DNA of 64,000 bases, taken from contig JAEWIJ010000120.1 of assembly GCA_023387235.1 (NCBI GenBank), forward strand, positions 1-64,000, written 5' to 3'. Shown piece after piece: positions 18,085-26,570 of the stretch. Positions within the stretch are counted from its first letter, which is position 1, and the number at the start of each line of letters is the position of its first letter. The notes below the pieces were generated by a model. That model made no database searches and had not been told where the DNA came from. It was given only the letters and a program-made list of their open reading frames with translations. Position numbers and translations under genes: made by a program. Source of the DNA: Pseudomonadota bacterium (GTDB lineage: Bacteria; Pseudomonadota; Alphaproteobacteria; Rhizobiales; Hyphomicrobiaceae).

Positions 18085-18380
18085 ACCGTTCCGTGCTTCG
18101 ACCGTAGAGCCACGACCTGACGACTGCAGACAGCGACATTTTCTTTGACCCTCCTCGCAGCGACCACTACGCTTAGCTGGTAGGATCTTCAGATGCCGCA
18201 GTGCGTTAGGATCCGGAGGAAGCTTGCCGTGCAGCAAGTGAGTTGCTTTTCTGCCGCTTTCGCACGTTCTGCTCGATGCTCTCGACACAACCGCATCTGG
18301 TGACGGCAGAGCTCGCGCGGGTCGCAGCCTCCTCATGCCAAACAGAAGGTGGCGCCGCCAAAAGATCGGAGATCGCCAAA

Positions 18381-19331
18381 GTGAGAACTGTCTGCTTGCG
18401 CATCGGGACGGCCATGGCAGTGGCCTTGCTTGGCCTTCAGCCGTCGAAGGCGGCATATCCCGAGCGCCCAATCACCATGGTCGTACCATTTCCAGCCGGC
18501 GGCGGTGCCGACATTCTGGCGCGCGGCATCCAGAATGCATTTCAAGAGGCGGTCGGCGGGCAGATTGTTGTCAAGAATGTTCCGGGTGCCGGCGGGTCAA
18601 TCGGAGTGGCCGAAGCAGCGCGCGCTGCGCCAGACGGCCATACGATCCTGCTCAGCCCGCTCGGCCCGATTGTCATTCAGCCGCATCGTCAAAAGCTCAC
18701 CTACTCACCGGAAGACCTCGCTCCTGTCTGCAAGATCACGGATAGTCCGGTCGTCCTGATGTCGGCACCAGGTGCCAAGTACAAGAAGGTTTCGGATGTC
18801 ATAGGTGCGGCCAAGGCCGCACCCGGCAAAGTCACATATGGCTCGGCAGGACCCGGCTCAATACCTCACATGGCGCCATTTGCGTTCGGGCGGGCCGCCG
18901 GCATCGAGATCAAGCACATTCCTTACAAGGGCGCTGCTGAAGCTGTGCAAGGCTTGCTGACAAATACCATCGAGCTCTTCACCGATGTGCCGAACGTCAT
19001 CGCCCCTTACAATTTGACGCCGATCGCCGTGTACGACACGAAGCGCCTGACCGCGTACCCGAATGTCCCGACGATGAAGGAAGCGGGATACGATTTGCAG
19101 TTCTCTATCTGGATGGCGATCTATGCGCCGAAGGGTACACCGGACCCAATCCTGACGAAACTTGAGGGCGCGTGTCGGACCACGCTCGACGACAGCAAAG
19201 TGAAGGGAATACTGGAGAAGCAGGCGCAACCGGTGGATTTCCGAGACCGCAAGGGACTTGGAGATTTCATCACCACCGAATTCCAGAAGGCAGGTGAGCT
19301 GATCGACGCAGCCGGTATGCGGCCCCGGTAG
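18381..19331 (+). CDS. Bug/TctC-family solute-binding protein
   Basis: 316 residues from GTG 18381 (GGAG 9 bases upstream), which gives a clean signal peptide (RTVCLRIGTAMAVALLGL, cleaved before AYPERPI). Upstream codons do not look like a leader. Family hallmarks: YPERPITMVVPFPAGGGADI, VPGAGGSIGVAEAARAAPDG, VTYGSAGPGSIPHMAPF and PNVPTMKEAGYD. Bug proteins bind carboxylates or other small organic acids in the periplasm, and most lack cognate TctAB permeases nearby, as here. Likely partner of the dehydrogenase upstream. Confidence 0.85.
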   Translation: MRTVCLRIGTAMAVALLGLQPSKAAYPERPITMVVPFPAGGGADILARGIQNAFQEAVGGQIVVKNVPGAGGSIGVAEAARAAPDGHTILLSPLGPIVIQPHRQKLTYSPEDLAPVCKITDSPVVLMSAPGAKYKKVSDVIGAAKAAPGKVTYGSAGPGSIPHMAPFAFGRAAGIEIKHIPYKGAAEAVQGLLTNTIELFTDVPNVIAPYNLTPIAVYDTKRLTAYPNVPTMKEAGYDLQFSIWMAIYAPKGTPDPILTKLEGACRTTLDDSKVKGILEKQAQPVDFRDRKGLGDFITTEFQKAGELIDAAGMRPR

Positions 19332-19406
19332 ACGCTCGCCTAGTCAAAGTCTGTGCCTTTCATCGAGCAAGACGCGAAACGTTCGTCATCAAACGTTAGG
19401 GCACGC

Positions 19407-19441
19407 GGACGGACGCGCGTCCCCCGACTGCGCGTCCGTCC
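19407..19441 (+). terminator. Strong hairpin after the Bug gene
   Basis: Perfect 12-bp GC-rich inverted repeat (19407-19418 with 19430-19441, 11-base loop) 75 bases after the Bug stop. No T-run follows, so it may be a factor-dependent terminator or stability hairpin. The rest of the 19332-19548 gap shows nothing else. Confidence 0.5.
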
Positions 19442-19548
19442 CTCGCGCGGTCTGCCCGCAAGCTTGTCGCCGCTGCGTCAGGAAAGATTAATGGACGTGC
19501 GCTGATGAGCCCTTATCGAATGATCGGATTGGGATATCACAAATTGTC

Positions 19549-19737
19549 TCAACTCCTGACCATCTCTTGGAAGTGTGAAGCTGGCACCCAAGCTCGCTGT
19601 ACTTTGCCGTTGAGCGAGAATTCGAGCTGAACCATCTCGTTATCAATGTCGAGGTCGACGATGACGAACGGCGTGCCGTCGGGAATCTTTTGCTCGTCTG
19701 TCGCAGGGCGGATGAAGCCCTCGTCTTCATCGGTCAT
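19549..19737 (-). CDS. Small protein coupled to the SRAP gene
   Basis: 62 residues, acidic N-terminus (MTDEDEGFIRPATDEQKIPD) then a beta-rich segment (GTPFVIVDLDIDNEMVQLEF) and an ending AWVPASHFQEM. The ATG (19737) overlaps the stop of the SRAP gene by four bases (ATGA), so it is translated with it. Not recognised. Coupling suggests a role connected with the SRAP protein or its DNA-damage context. Confidence 0.65.
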   Translation of the reverse strand: MTDEDEGFIRPATDEQKIPDGTPFVIVDLDIDNEMVQLEFSLNGKVQRAWVPASHFQEMVRS

Positions 19738-20393
19738 GCCAAGAGGTCCATCTTCTCGTAACCGGTCTGCACGAGTCGCATCCGCTCGGGCGGATATGGC
19801 TTCAACAGGGCTGTCGCCTCTGCGAGGGTGCCATTCATCCACTGATCCTGCATCTCGGCGGTAGCCAAGAGGACCGGCATCCGCTCGTGGTTGACGGTCC
19901 CGACGAGTGCGTTCGGGGTCGTCGTCATGAACGAGAACACGTCGAGCGCCACCGGCGGGCCGTCCTTCTTCACGGGCCCATTCCACACGCGCCAGAGCCC
20001 CGCGAATGCAAAGAGTGGCCGCGGGTCGGTCTCGTCTGCCAGGGCGAACCAGTTCCACGTCGCCGGCTTAACATCGCCGTTCGGCTCGCAGAAGCTTGTG
20101 ACCGGCACGAGGCATCGGCGCTGCTCTAGGCTGTCACGCCAGAAGCGCGAGTCCATCTTGTCGTCGCGCGTGTTCGTGACCCGTCGCGGCGCCTTGCTCG
20201 GTTGCGGCAGCACGAAGCCCCAGGAGAGCTCGACGAGCTCCCGCTCGCCGTCCTGAGCACGTCGCACCACCGGTGCCATGTGGCCGGGAAAGATCGCGTC
20301 CTTCGGCTCAAAGGCGACGGCGCGGTTTGGAGATACTCGGAAGAGCCGCCGGACAGCCTCAACGGCCCGAGTCTGAGAGTAGAGATTGCACAT
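19734..20393 (-). CDS. SOS response-associated peptidase (SRAP / YedK / HMCES family)
   Basis: 219 residues. Forms a stable thiazolidine crosslink with abasic sites in single-stranded DNA through Cys2, protecting them. Cys2 is exposed after Met removal (MCNLYS). Conserved blocks: VTNTRDDKMDSRFW, CLVPVTSFCEPNG (the glutamate-bearing strand) and the active-site histidine in GTVNHERMPVLL. SRAP genes are often carried by plasmids and prophages. It is followed by a coupled 62-residue gene and divergent from a small basic protein gene at 20462, near a broken ligase gene, giving a DNA-repair flavour to this stretch. Confidence 0.92.
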   Translation of the reverse strand: MCNLYSQTRAVEAVRRLFRVSPNRAVAFEPKDAIFPGHMAPVVRRAQDGERELVELSWGFVLPQPSKAPRRVTNTRDDKMDSRFWRDSLEQRRCLVPVTSFCEPNGDVKPATWNWFALADETDPRPLFAFAGLWRVWNGPVKKDGPPVALDVFSFMTTTPNALVGTVNHERMPVLLATAEMQDQWMNGTLAEATALLKPYPPERMRLVQTGYEKMDLLA

Positions 20394-20461
20394 CCGTCAG
20401 CTTTTAGACGGAACTGGAGGTCTACGCTCGGGTTTGTTGAACTACCTGGAAGGAGCGTCGT

Positions 20462-20614
20462 ATGACAAAACCTCGCGAACGATCTCACGAAGACGAAGAA
20501 CGCACCAAGAAGAAACCCGGCGGTCAGCAGCATCAAAACCCGCCCGGCAAGACAGGGACCGACAATCCCGAGCGCAATCCTCGCGATCAAAAGGGTAGGG
20601 GTGGCAGCAAGTAG
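20462..20614 (+). CDS. Small disordered Lys/Gly/Gln-rich protein
   Basis: 50 residues, highly charged and low in hydrophobics (MTKPRERSHEDEERTKKKPG; ends RDQKGRGGSK). GGAAGGAG sits 7 bases before the ATG, a strong ribosome-binding site. Similar short Gly/Gln/Lys-rich proteins are common in Hyphomicrobiales, with unknown function. The divergent SRAP gene starts 68 bases away, so this short gap should hold both promoters. Confidence 0.6.
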   Translation: MTKPRERSHEDEERTKKKPGGQQHQNPPGKTGTDNPERNPRDQKGRGGSK

Positions 20615-20628
20615 GTCGGGTAGCGAAC

Positions 20629-20850
20629 ATGGGAGAGGTCGTACATTTGGCATCGGCGCGCAGAGGCAGAAGGGTGTCGCTTCTCACGATGGTCGAGGCC
20701 AGTCGACCGCCGGAGCCGGCGCCCCCCATCAAAAAGCCTCCCGAGCCCATACCCGAGCCAATTCGTGATCCGGAGCCTAAACAGGATAAGCCGATGGAAC
20801 CGCCCCCGCCCCGGCCGCCCGAGCCAGCGCCCGAGAGGCCAAAACGGTAA
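20629..20850 (+). CDS. Short proline-rich protein
   Basis: 73 residues: an N-terminal basic part (MGEVVHLASARRGRRVSLLT) and a C-terminal half of PEP/PPP-type repeats. It lies 14 bases after the preceding small gene and 30 bases before the ligase start in the same direction. Low-complexity composition makes the call uncertain. Confidence 0.4.
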   Translation: MGEVVHLASARRGRRVSLLTMVEASRPPEPAPPIKKPPEPIPEPIRDPEPKQDKPMEPPPPRPPEPAPERPKR

Positions 20851-20880
20851 AGCCGCGTTCGCTGCTGCCTTCCGCGTGTC

Positions 20881-21839
20881 ATGGCTAAGCGCAAATCCAC
20901 CCATCGATCGCCGGCGCGTTTCAGCGCGCGCATGCTGCCAGGTGCCAAGCCGGGGCCGTTCCCGGGCTTCGTGAAGCCGCAGCTCGCGACACTGCGCGAA
21001 CACGTGCCTACCGGTGCGGGATGGATCCACGAGATCAAGTTCGACGGTTACCGCGTACAAGGGCATCTCATCGGTGGCGAGCCGATGCTGCTGACACGCA
21101 ACGGGCACGACTGGACCGACCGGATGAACTCTCTGGCCGCAGCGCTGCGAGACTTGCCGGCCAATCATCTCGTGGTCGACGGTGAAGTCATCGTACCGGA
21201 CGGTAAGGGGGCCAGCGACTTCGACGCACTCGAGATCGCCATGGGCCCGCGCGGGCGCTCTGCGGACATGCTGTTCTACGTCTTCGACATTCTTCATTTG
21301 GACAGCTTTGATCTGCGAGGGGCGCCGCTGGTGGAGCGCAAGCGCGTGCTGATGATCTTCTCAAGGGCGTGGGGCCTCCGATCCTCTACTCCGATCACAT
21401 GGAGGAGAACGGTCAGCGCATGTTCGAGAGTGCGTCCGAGATGGGCCTCGAAGGCATCGTGTCGAAGCGCGCCGACGCGCCTTACCGATCGGGCCGCGGT
21501 GAGAGCTGGATCAAGGTGAAGTGCGTCAAGCGGGAGACCTTCACGATTGTGGGCTATGTGCCAAAAGGCAAAGGCCTGGTCGCTTCCCTCCATTTGGCAC
21601 GCGAGGAAGGACGCGCGCTCTCGTACGTCGGCAAAGTCGGCACGGGCTGGAGCATGGCGCAGAGCGCTAAGTTGCGGCAACGGCTCGAGGCGATCGAGGT
21701 CGATCGTCCGCCGCTGGCCGAGCCGCAACGGCTTCATAAAGCTGTCTGGGTTCAGCCGCGGCTGAAGGCTGACGTCAAATTTCGGACGATTACCTCTGCC
21801 GGCCTTCTCCGCCATTCGGTATGGATCGGTCCAAAATAG
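20881..21839 (+). pseudogene. LigD-type ATP-dependent DNA ligase, frameshifted
   Basis: Ligase domain of the bacterial non-homologous end-joining type. The first part (from ATG 20881) has the adenylation lysine motif EIKFDGYRVQG, the DGEVIVPDGKG motif and FYVFDILHLDS. Near 21350 the reading frame is lost. The protein continues in another frame, with ILYSDHMEENGQRMFESASE, GLEGIVSKRADAPYRSGR and WIKVKC (nucleotidyltransferase motif V), then the OB-fold to 21839. A one-base deletion in the VERKRVL/DDLLKGVG region would explain it. The C-terminus also stops early, at the segment where intact LigD reads on into a LREDK motif. No polymerase or phosphoesterase domain and no ku gene are seen in the window. 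Confidence 0.85.
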
Positions 21840-21883
21840 GAAAGCACGACGAAGCGAAGAGGCGGCGCTGTTTGAGGGGGTCG

Positions 21884-22162
21884 TCAACCTAGATAGACGC
21901 TGACGATGAATGCCGCAATACTTGCCGAAATGGCGCTGAAGGCTGCAGCCGTGCTCCTGCCGAACAGCAAACGAGCGAACGACCAACAGTTTATGGGCAA
22001 TAGGACTGCGTGCAAGAACAGGATCGGCAATAGGTGCGCTTCGAGGCTGTACGCGATGAACAACAGATTGCTCGCGATCGCAAATGCGCGTAGCGCGATC
22101 ATTGATTGCATGCAAAACGTCGCCAGAACGCAGGCAGCCGCCAGTGATCCAATCACGTCCAT
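21884..22162 (-). CDS. Small multi-pass membrane protein
   Basis: 92 residues from ATG 22162, with GGAGG 7 bases upstream (the open frame reaches 22210 without support). Three hydrophobic helices. The segment IALRAFAIASNLLFIAYSLE followed by PILFLHAVLLPINCW resembles the short membrane module that in some proteobacterial proteins precedes a cyclic-nucleotide-binding domain; here it stands alone. Function unknown. Confidence 0.6.
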   Translation of the reverse strand: MDVIGSLAAACVLATFCMQSMIALRAFAIASNLLFIAYSLEAHLLPILFLHAVLLPINCWSFARLLFGRSTAAAFSAISASIAAFIVSVYLG

Positions 22163-22261
22163 CTGACACCTCCGTCGTTCGCCGAACAGAGGTTGTCGGT
22201 CGAGCGTCAAGAGGCCGTCAGTCTGCCATCAAGATTGCAGGCGAATTCGGCGTTCAACCCC

Positions 22262-22528
22262 TCACGCTCTCGCCTTCTGCCGTGCCGCTCCCGCGGGTGG
22301 GATGAACATCACAGAGACTTCCCGGGATCCGCAGGCCGGACACTTGAGGCGACCTTCCAGGGAGGTCAACGGCATTTCCCGGCCCCTCGTCCAGAGCATC
22401 GTCGGGAGGTCGAGGTAGGCGCTGTGCGTACACTCGCGAATGGACTTCATGCCACCGCGCTTGCCAAACGCACAGCGAACTCGCACCTTCCATCCGAGAT
22501 CATGAGCCTCTCCCAACGTTTCTGCCAT
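22262..22528 (-). CDS. Small zinc-ribbon protein
   Basis: 88 residues from ATG 22528, with GGAGGG 7 bases upstream. It has the pattern HSAYLDLPTML...LEGRLKCPACGSREVSVMF seen in rhizobial zinc-ribbon proteins: a C-terminal CPACGS half-ribbon plus an upstream Cys/His pair (IRECTHS). Probably metal-binding. No obvious partner. Confidence 0.6.
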   Translation of the reverse strand: MAETLGEAHDLGWKVRVRCAFGKRGGMKSIRECTHSAYLDLPTMLWTRGREMPLTSLEGRLKCPACGSREVSVMFIPPAGAARQKARA

Positions 22529-22623
22529 CGCGCCCTCCTTGACTCCAGCTTGCGATAGGAACAAAGTGGGAACGCAAGGCGCCGTCAAGAGTTGGTTGGC
22601 CATAGCGAGCCGGGAGCGTTGTC

Positions 22624-22965
22624 ATGAACGCCGAACAGCATCAGCCGATCGGACACGCCGATCCATTCGAGCTTTATCGACCAATCGCTGAGTGGGTGCA
22701 GTCTCTCTATGGCGGTGGCGAAAGCGACGGTGGGATGAGGCGGTACTACCTCGCGCTCGATAAAGTCGTACGCGATCCCGACTTCGATCTGGAGAATCTA
22801 CGCGCGGTTCTAATCGACGGCTGGGTCGACTTCGCCGAGCGTCCGGAAGACCAGCAGTGCATCGACGATATCTGCCGGGTATCGATGGGCGTGCGGCAAT
22901 ATCTCGAGGCGCTCGGCGAGGCGAAGAATGGCGATGACAGTCATCGTGCTCTCCTGCCTCGCTAG
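22624..22965 (+). CDS. Hypothetical protein
   Basis: 113 residues, acidic and mostly helical (PIAEWVQSLYGGGESDGGMR, RVSMGVRQYLEALGEAKNG). Not recognised. First of three short forward genes (22624, 22971, 23371) before the strong terminator at 23660-23705. Confidence 0.55.
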   Translation: MNAEQHQPIGHADPFELYRPIAEWVQSLYGGGESDGGMRRYYLALDKVVRDPDFDLENLRAVLIDGWVDFAERPEDQQCIDDICRVSMGVRQYLEALGEAKNGDDSHRALLPR

Positions 22966-22970
22966 CTGGC

Positions 22971-23348
22971 GTGCGCGATCAGAAAGGCGGGCCGTGGAAG
23001 CCCGCAACTTTGGCTGGCGCTCGCCGGTACGCTGACCGGCTTTGGCTCTACTGCAATGGCTGCCATCGCAGCTATCTCGTGATGCACGATGAGTTCGCCG
23101 CCTTCCATCAGCTTGAGCCGGCGACGACGTTTCCGGCCATCAACAAGTGGCTGCGGTGCGTCGTGTGCGGTCAAAAGAAGGGGCAGTGCCGCTCGGAGTC
23201 ACACGGGAGCGAGAAGCAGAGAGCCTATCCTGTGGTGTGCTCACCGGCGGAAGGGCCACAGCCAAAGCGGCGCCTTCGGCAGCCATCACATGGACCGCGG
23301 CAGGCCAACTGGCCGGACATCTGCGACGACGAACAGATCGAGTTCTGA
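22971..23348 (+). CDS. Hypothetical zinc-ribbon protein
   Basis: 125 residues from GTG 22971, five bases after the previous stop. Two CxxC pairs about 40 residues apart (LWLYCNGCHRSY and LRCVVCGQKKGQC) form a probable zinc ribbon; the C-terminal third is basic. Resembles unnamed rhizobial ribbon proteins that begin TLAGARRYADRLWLYC. Function unknown. Confidence 0.55.
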   Translation: MRDQKGGPWKPATLAGARRYADRLWLYCNGCHRSYLVMHDEFAAFHQLEPATTFPAINKWLRCVVCGQKKGQCRSESHGSEKQRAYPVVCSPAEGPQPKRRLRQPSHGPRQANWPDICDDEQIEF

Positions 23349-23370
23349 TGAGGGGGTCCGACACAAAGCG

Positions 23371-23499
23371 ATGAGACCACGTCCTCGCGATCATTGGCAG
23401 ACCCCGCGACCAGTACGGTGGTGGCTGCTGCTGGCGGCTGTCTTCGTCGCTGCGATCGCCGTCGGGGCTTGGGGCGCTTCATGGCTGACCGGCGCGTAG
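23371..23499 (+). CDS. Tiny single-pass membrane protein
   Basis: 42 residues: a basic N-terminus (MRPRPRDHWQTPRPVRWW) then one transmembrane helix (LLLAAVFVAAIAVGAWGA). No good ribosome-binding site is visible. It ends 161 bases before the terminator. Confidence 0.4.
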   Translation: MRPRPRDHWQTPRPVRWWLLLAAVFVAAIAVGAWGASWLTGA

Positions 23500-23659
23500 G
23501 AACTGGTCGGACAGCCCCAGTACTTCATCCGCACGATCCGGCGGTGAGATTGCGCGGCAGTGTATAGAAGCTGCAAAGGGCTCATCCGCCGAAATCCTCT
23601 TGATGCCTGAGCGACTTCGGAAGATAGTCTATCAAATGGTGTGGCCACTTCTGCTACGT

Positions 23660-23705
23660 GCGCTCGGAGCGCGACCGCTTCCCCCTTAAGCTCCGAGCGC
23701 TTTTT
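23660..23705 (+). terminator. Strong Rho-independent terminator
   Basis: Perfect 11-bp stem (23660-23670 with 23690-23700), 19-base loop, followed at once by TTTTT (23701-23705). It closes the forward run 22624-23499, or a separate small transcript from the 160-base non-coding stretch before it. The region 23706-23946 holds no supported gene. Confidence 0.85.
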
Positions 23706-23946
23706 CAACCTTCCCGGTTTCACACGCTCGCGACTTCACCGACGCCTCATGAGCCGTGGCAGTTGGACTTGGCAGAGCTGACCCCGCCGGGCCACACGAT
23801 CCGGGAGAGCAGCGGCACGCCGCGCAATGCGGACAGAGAGCGACTACGTTCCCTGTGCCACTGCCCACTCCACAATACTGTGGGTGAGGCGCTCGGGGTC
23901 GCGGGTGTTGATATGATGCTTAACGCAACCGGCCCGCTGCAATGAA

Positions 23947-24240
23947 TTACTGCGACTGTTGAAAGAAACTCCTGCGGGCCCAGATGGCTCGAAACTCGCG
24001 CGCGTCACAGTAGGTGATGCCTCGCGCAGTGATGCTGACCTTCGCGTCCGTGTGGCTGTAAGTGAGGGCATGGCCGATGGCCTCTCTGAGAGTCATCGAC
24101 TTGCTCAGCGGTGATCTCAGGCTGAATTTCCCCTTCCGCGTATTGAATTCATAGAAGACGTTGAGTGTTACCGTTTCATCGAGCGGAACGAGCGAGAGCA
24201 ATAGAGCACCCCCGAGTCCATAGACTGATTTTGCGGGCAT
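23947..24240 (-). CDS. Hypothetical protein
   Basis: 97 residues from ATG 24240; the frame is open and protein-like for about 30 more codons upstream but has no ATG there (GTG 24252 is possible). Contains a hydrophobic stretch (SVYGLGGALLLSLVPLDETV) and a beta-rich middle. Not recognised. It is divergent from the helicase gene at 24443. Confidence 0.4.
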   Translation of the reverse strand: MPAKSVYGLGGALLLSLVPLDETVTLNVFYEFNTRKGKFSLRSPLSKSMTLREAIGHALTYSHTDAKVSITARGITYCDAREFRAIWARRSFFQQSQ

Positions 24241-24442
24241 TGTGATGCTCACAGGAGCGATGTCAACGGCTGGAAGTGCGTCCAGGACGGCTCCAGCCGG
24301 TAACCTAGCCGCAACATGAGTGGATAGTTTGTCTGACCAAACTCCAGGGCGCTGTAGGCAGACGGGTGTGGTCGTGCAGCACTTGGTGCGACCGAACGAA
24401 TCGTGATCATGCTTTACCGAAGGGACGTCGCCTCGGACTGGT

Positions 24443-26524
24443 ATGATCGGCAAATCGTATCTCGCGGAACTCAATCCGGCGCAGCGGCGCGCCGTCGAGC
24501 ACGGCGTATCGGCCGCCGGGGCAAATATCGCAGAGCCGCTCCTGGTGATCGCCGGCGCCGGCTCGGGCAAGACGAACACGCTTGCCCATCGCGTCGCGCA
24601 TCTTCTCATTCATGGCACCGATCCAGGACGCATCCTGCTCCTGACCTTTTCCCGTCGTGCCGCGGCCGAGATGGAACGGCGGGCCGAACGCATCGTTGCA
24701 ATCACTCGAGGCCAGGCAAGCGTTGTCGGACGCAGTCCAATCACTTGGTCGGGCACATTTCACGCCGTCGGCGCACGCCTGTTGCGCGGATATGCCAGGT
24801 CGATCGGTCTTGATCCCGGCTACACGATTCATGATCGAGAAGACTCCGGCGACCTCATCAACCTGGTTCGTCATGAGCTGGGGCTTTCAGAGAAGGAAAA
24901 GCGCTTCCCCCTGAAAGGCACGTGCCTCGCCATCTACTCCCGCGCGGTGAACGCGGCCGAGCCGCTCGATGCGGTGCTGCGAAAGCAGTTTCCGTGGTGT
25001 GTGGAATGGGAAAGCGATCTGCGCACCCTGTTCGAGGCCTATGTCGAGGCCAAGCAGAGCCAGCACGTCCTCGACTACGATGACCTGCTCCTCTACTGGA
25101 GCGAACTCATGCAAGTGCCGGAACTCGCCGCTGAGATCGGCGCCCTGTTCGATCATGTGCTGGTAGACGAGTACCAGGACACGAACGCGCTGCAGGCGTC
25201 GATCCTGAGGTGCCTCAAGCCCGACGGTGCCGGGTTGACGGTGGTTGGTGATGATGCGCAGGCGATCTACGGATTTCGCGCTGCGTCGGTGCGGAACATT
25301 CTGGATTTTCCACGGCAGTTCGATGTACCGGCGACGATCGTGACGCTGGAACAGAATTACCGCTCGTCGCAGCCGATCCTGAGCGCCTCGAATGCCGTGA
25401 TCGGTCTCGCGCGCGAGCGTTTCACCAAGGACCTGCGTTCGGACCGCATCTCGAGCGAAAAGCCCGCCCTTGTCACTGTCCCGGACGATATTGGGCAGGT
25501 GAACTACATCGTGACGACAATCCTCGAGAACCGCGAAGCCGGCGTGCCGCTGAAGGAGCAAGCGGTCCTCTTTCGCACGGCCAGCCACAGCGCCATCCTC
25601 GAGATCGAGCTCGCGCGGCGGAACATCCCGTTCGTCAAGTTCGGCGGACTGAAATTCATCGAGGCGGCGCACGTTAAGGACTTGCTGGCCGTGCTCCGCT
25701 GGGCCGAGAACCCGAGTGATCGGGTGACCGGCTTCCGCGTCATTCAACTTCTCGATGGAGTTGGCCCTGGGACGGCGGGCAAGGTCCTCGACAGCATGGC
25801 GGGGCGCTCGCCGAGCGATGCGCTCGCACTGTTCCGGCCGCCGGCGAAAGCCATAGATCCGTGGCGCGAGCTTGTCGCCCTCATGCAGCAACTTCTTGAT
25901 CATAGGGCATCATGGCCCGCGGATTTCGATCTAGCACGGGTCTGGTACCAGCCATATCTGGAGCGGCGCTATCCGGACGCTGTCGTGCGCGCCGGCGATC
26001 TTGAGCAGTTGCACCGCATTGCCGCGGCGTATCCTACGCGGTCGAAATTCCTCACTGACCTCACCCTCGATCCGCCGAGCGCCAGCAGCGATGAGTCCGG
26101 CGTGCCTTCGCGCGACGAAGACTACCTGATCCTGTCGACGGTTCACTCCGCCAAGGGCCAGGAATGGAAGTCCGTGTTCGTGCTCAATGTCGTCGACGGC
26201 TGCATTCCGTCCGACCTGGGCACAGGCACGATGGAGGACATCGAAGAGGAACGGCGCCTGCTCTATGTCGCAATGACCAGGGCCAAGGATCAGCTGAGCC
26301 TGGTCGTTCCGCATCGCTTCTATGTCACGCAGCAGGCGAAGTCCGGGGACCGGCATCTCTACGCCATGCGCTCCCGCTTCATTCCGTCGTCGATTGTCCA
26401 TCTATTCGAGCAGCAGACGTGGCCTCGTGTGATGCGCTTCGCCCAAGCCGGTTCCGCGTTGAGCGGTAGCTCTGTCGATATTCGTGCACGAATGAGGGGG
26501 CGATGGCGCAAGGCCGGAACGTAG
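24443..26524 (+). CDS. UvrD/Rep-family ATP-dependent DNA helicase
   Basis: 693 residues. Superfamily 1A 3'-5' helicase. Motifs in order: Q motif (LNPAQRRAVEHG), I (AGAGSGKTNTLAHR), Ia (LLLTFSRRAAAEM), II (VLVDEYQDTNALQ), III (VVGDDAQAIYGFRAA), IV (LEQNYRSSQPI), V (LSTVHSAKGQEWKSVF) and VI (EEERRLLYVAMTRAKDQL). The length is that of PcrA/UvrD-like enzymes without a C-terminal nuclease domain. The short C-terminal tail after motif VI suggests a form distinct from housekeeping UvrD. It is the largest forward gene of the element and stands alone. Such island-borne helicases serve replication, repair or defence; here nothing decides. Confidence 0.92.
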   Translation: MIGKSYLAELNPAQRRAVEHGVSAAGANIAEPLLVIAGAGSGKTNTLAHRVAHLLIHGTDPGRILLLTFSRRAAAEMERRAERIVAITRGQASVVGRSPITWSGTFHAVGARLLRGYARSIGLDPGYTIHDREDSGDLINLVRHELGLSEKEKRFPLKGTCLAIYSRAVNAAEPLDAVLRKQFPWCVEWESDLRTLFEAYVEAKQSQHVLDYDDLLLYWSELMQVPELAAEIGALFDHVLVDEYQDTNALQASILRCLKPDGAGLTVVGDDAQAIYGFRAASVRNILDFPRQFDVPATIVTLEQNYRSSQPILSASNAVIGLARERFTKDLRSDRISSEKPALVTVPDDIGQVNYIVTTILENREAGVPLKEQAVLFRTASHSAILEIELARRNIPFVKFGGLKFIEAAHVKDLLAVLRWAENPSDRVTGFRVIQLLDGVGPGTAGKVLDSMAGRSPSDALALFRPPAKAIDPWRELVALMQQLLDHRASWPADFDLARVWYQPYLERRYPDAVVRAGDLEQLHRIAAAYPTRSKFLTDLTLDPPSASSDESGVPSRDEDYLILSTVHSAKGQEWKSVFVLNVVDGCIPSDLGTGTMEDIEEERRLLYVAMTRAKDQLSLVVPHRFYVTQQAKSGDRHLYAMRSRFIPSSIVHLFEQQTWPRVMRFAQAGSALSGSSVDIRARMRGRWRKAGT

Positions 26525-26570
26525 GCCGCGCGATGAAGTAGCATCACCTGGCGGTGAATGCTCGATCTCG

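Noticed and set aside
23658..23945. 95-codon forward open frame
   Set aside because: Begins within the strong terminator and has no ribosome-binding site or recognisable composition.
24887..25903. 338-codon reverse open frame
   Set aside because: Antisense to the UvrD-like helicase, whose seven motifs settle the strand.
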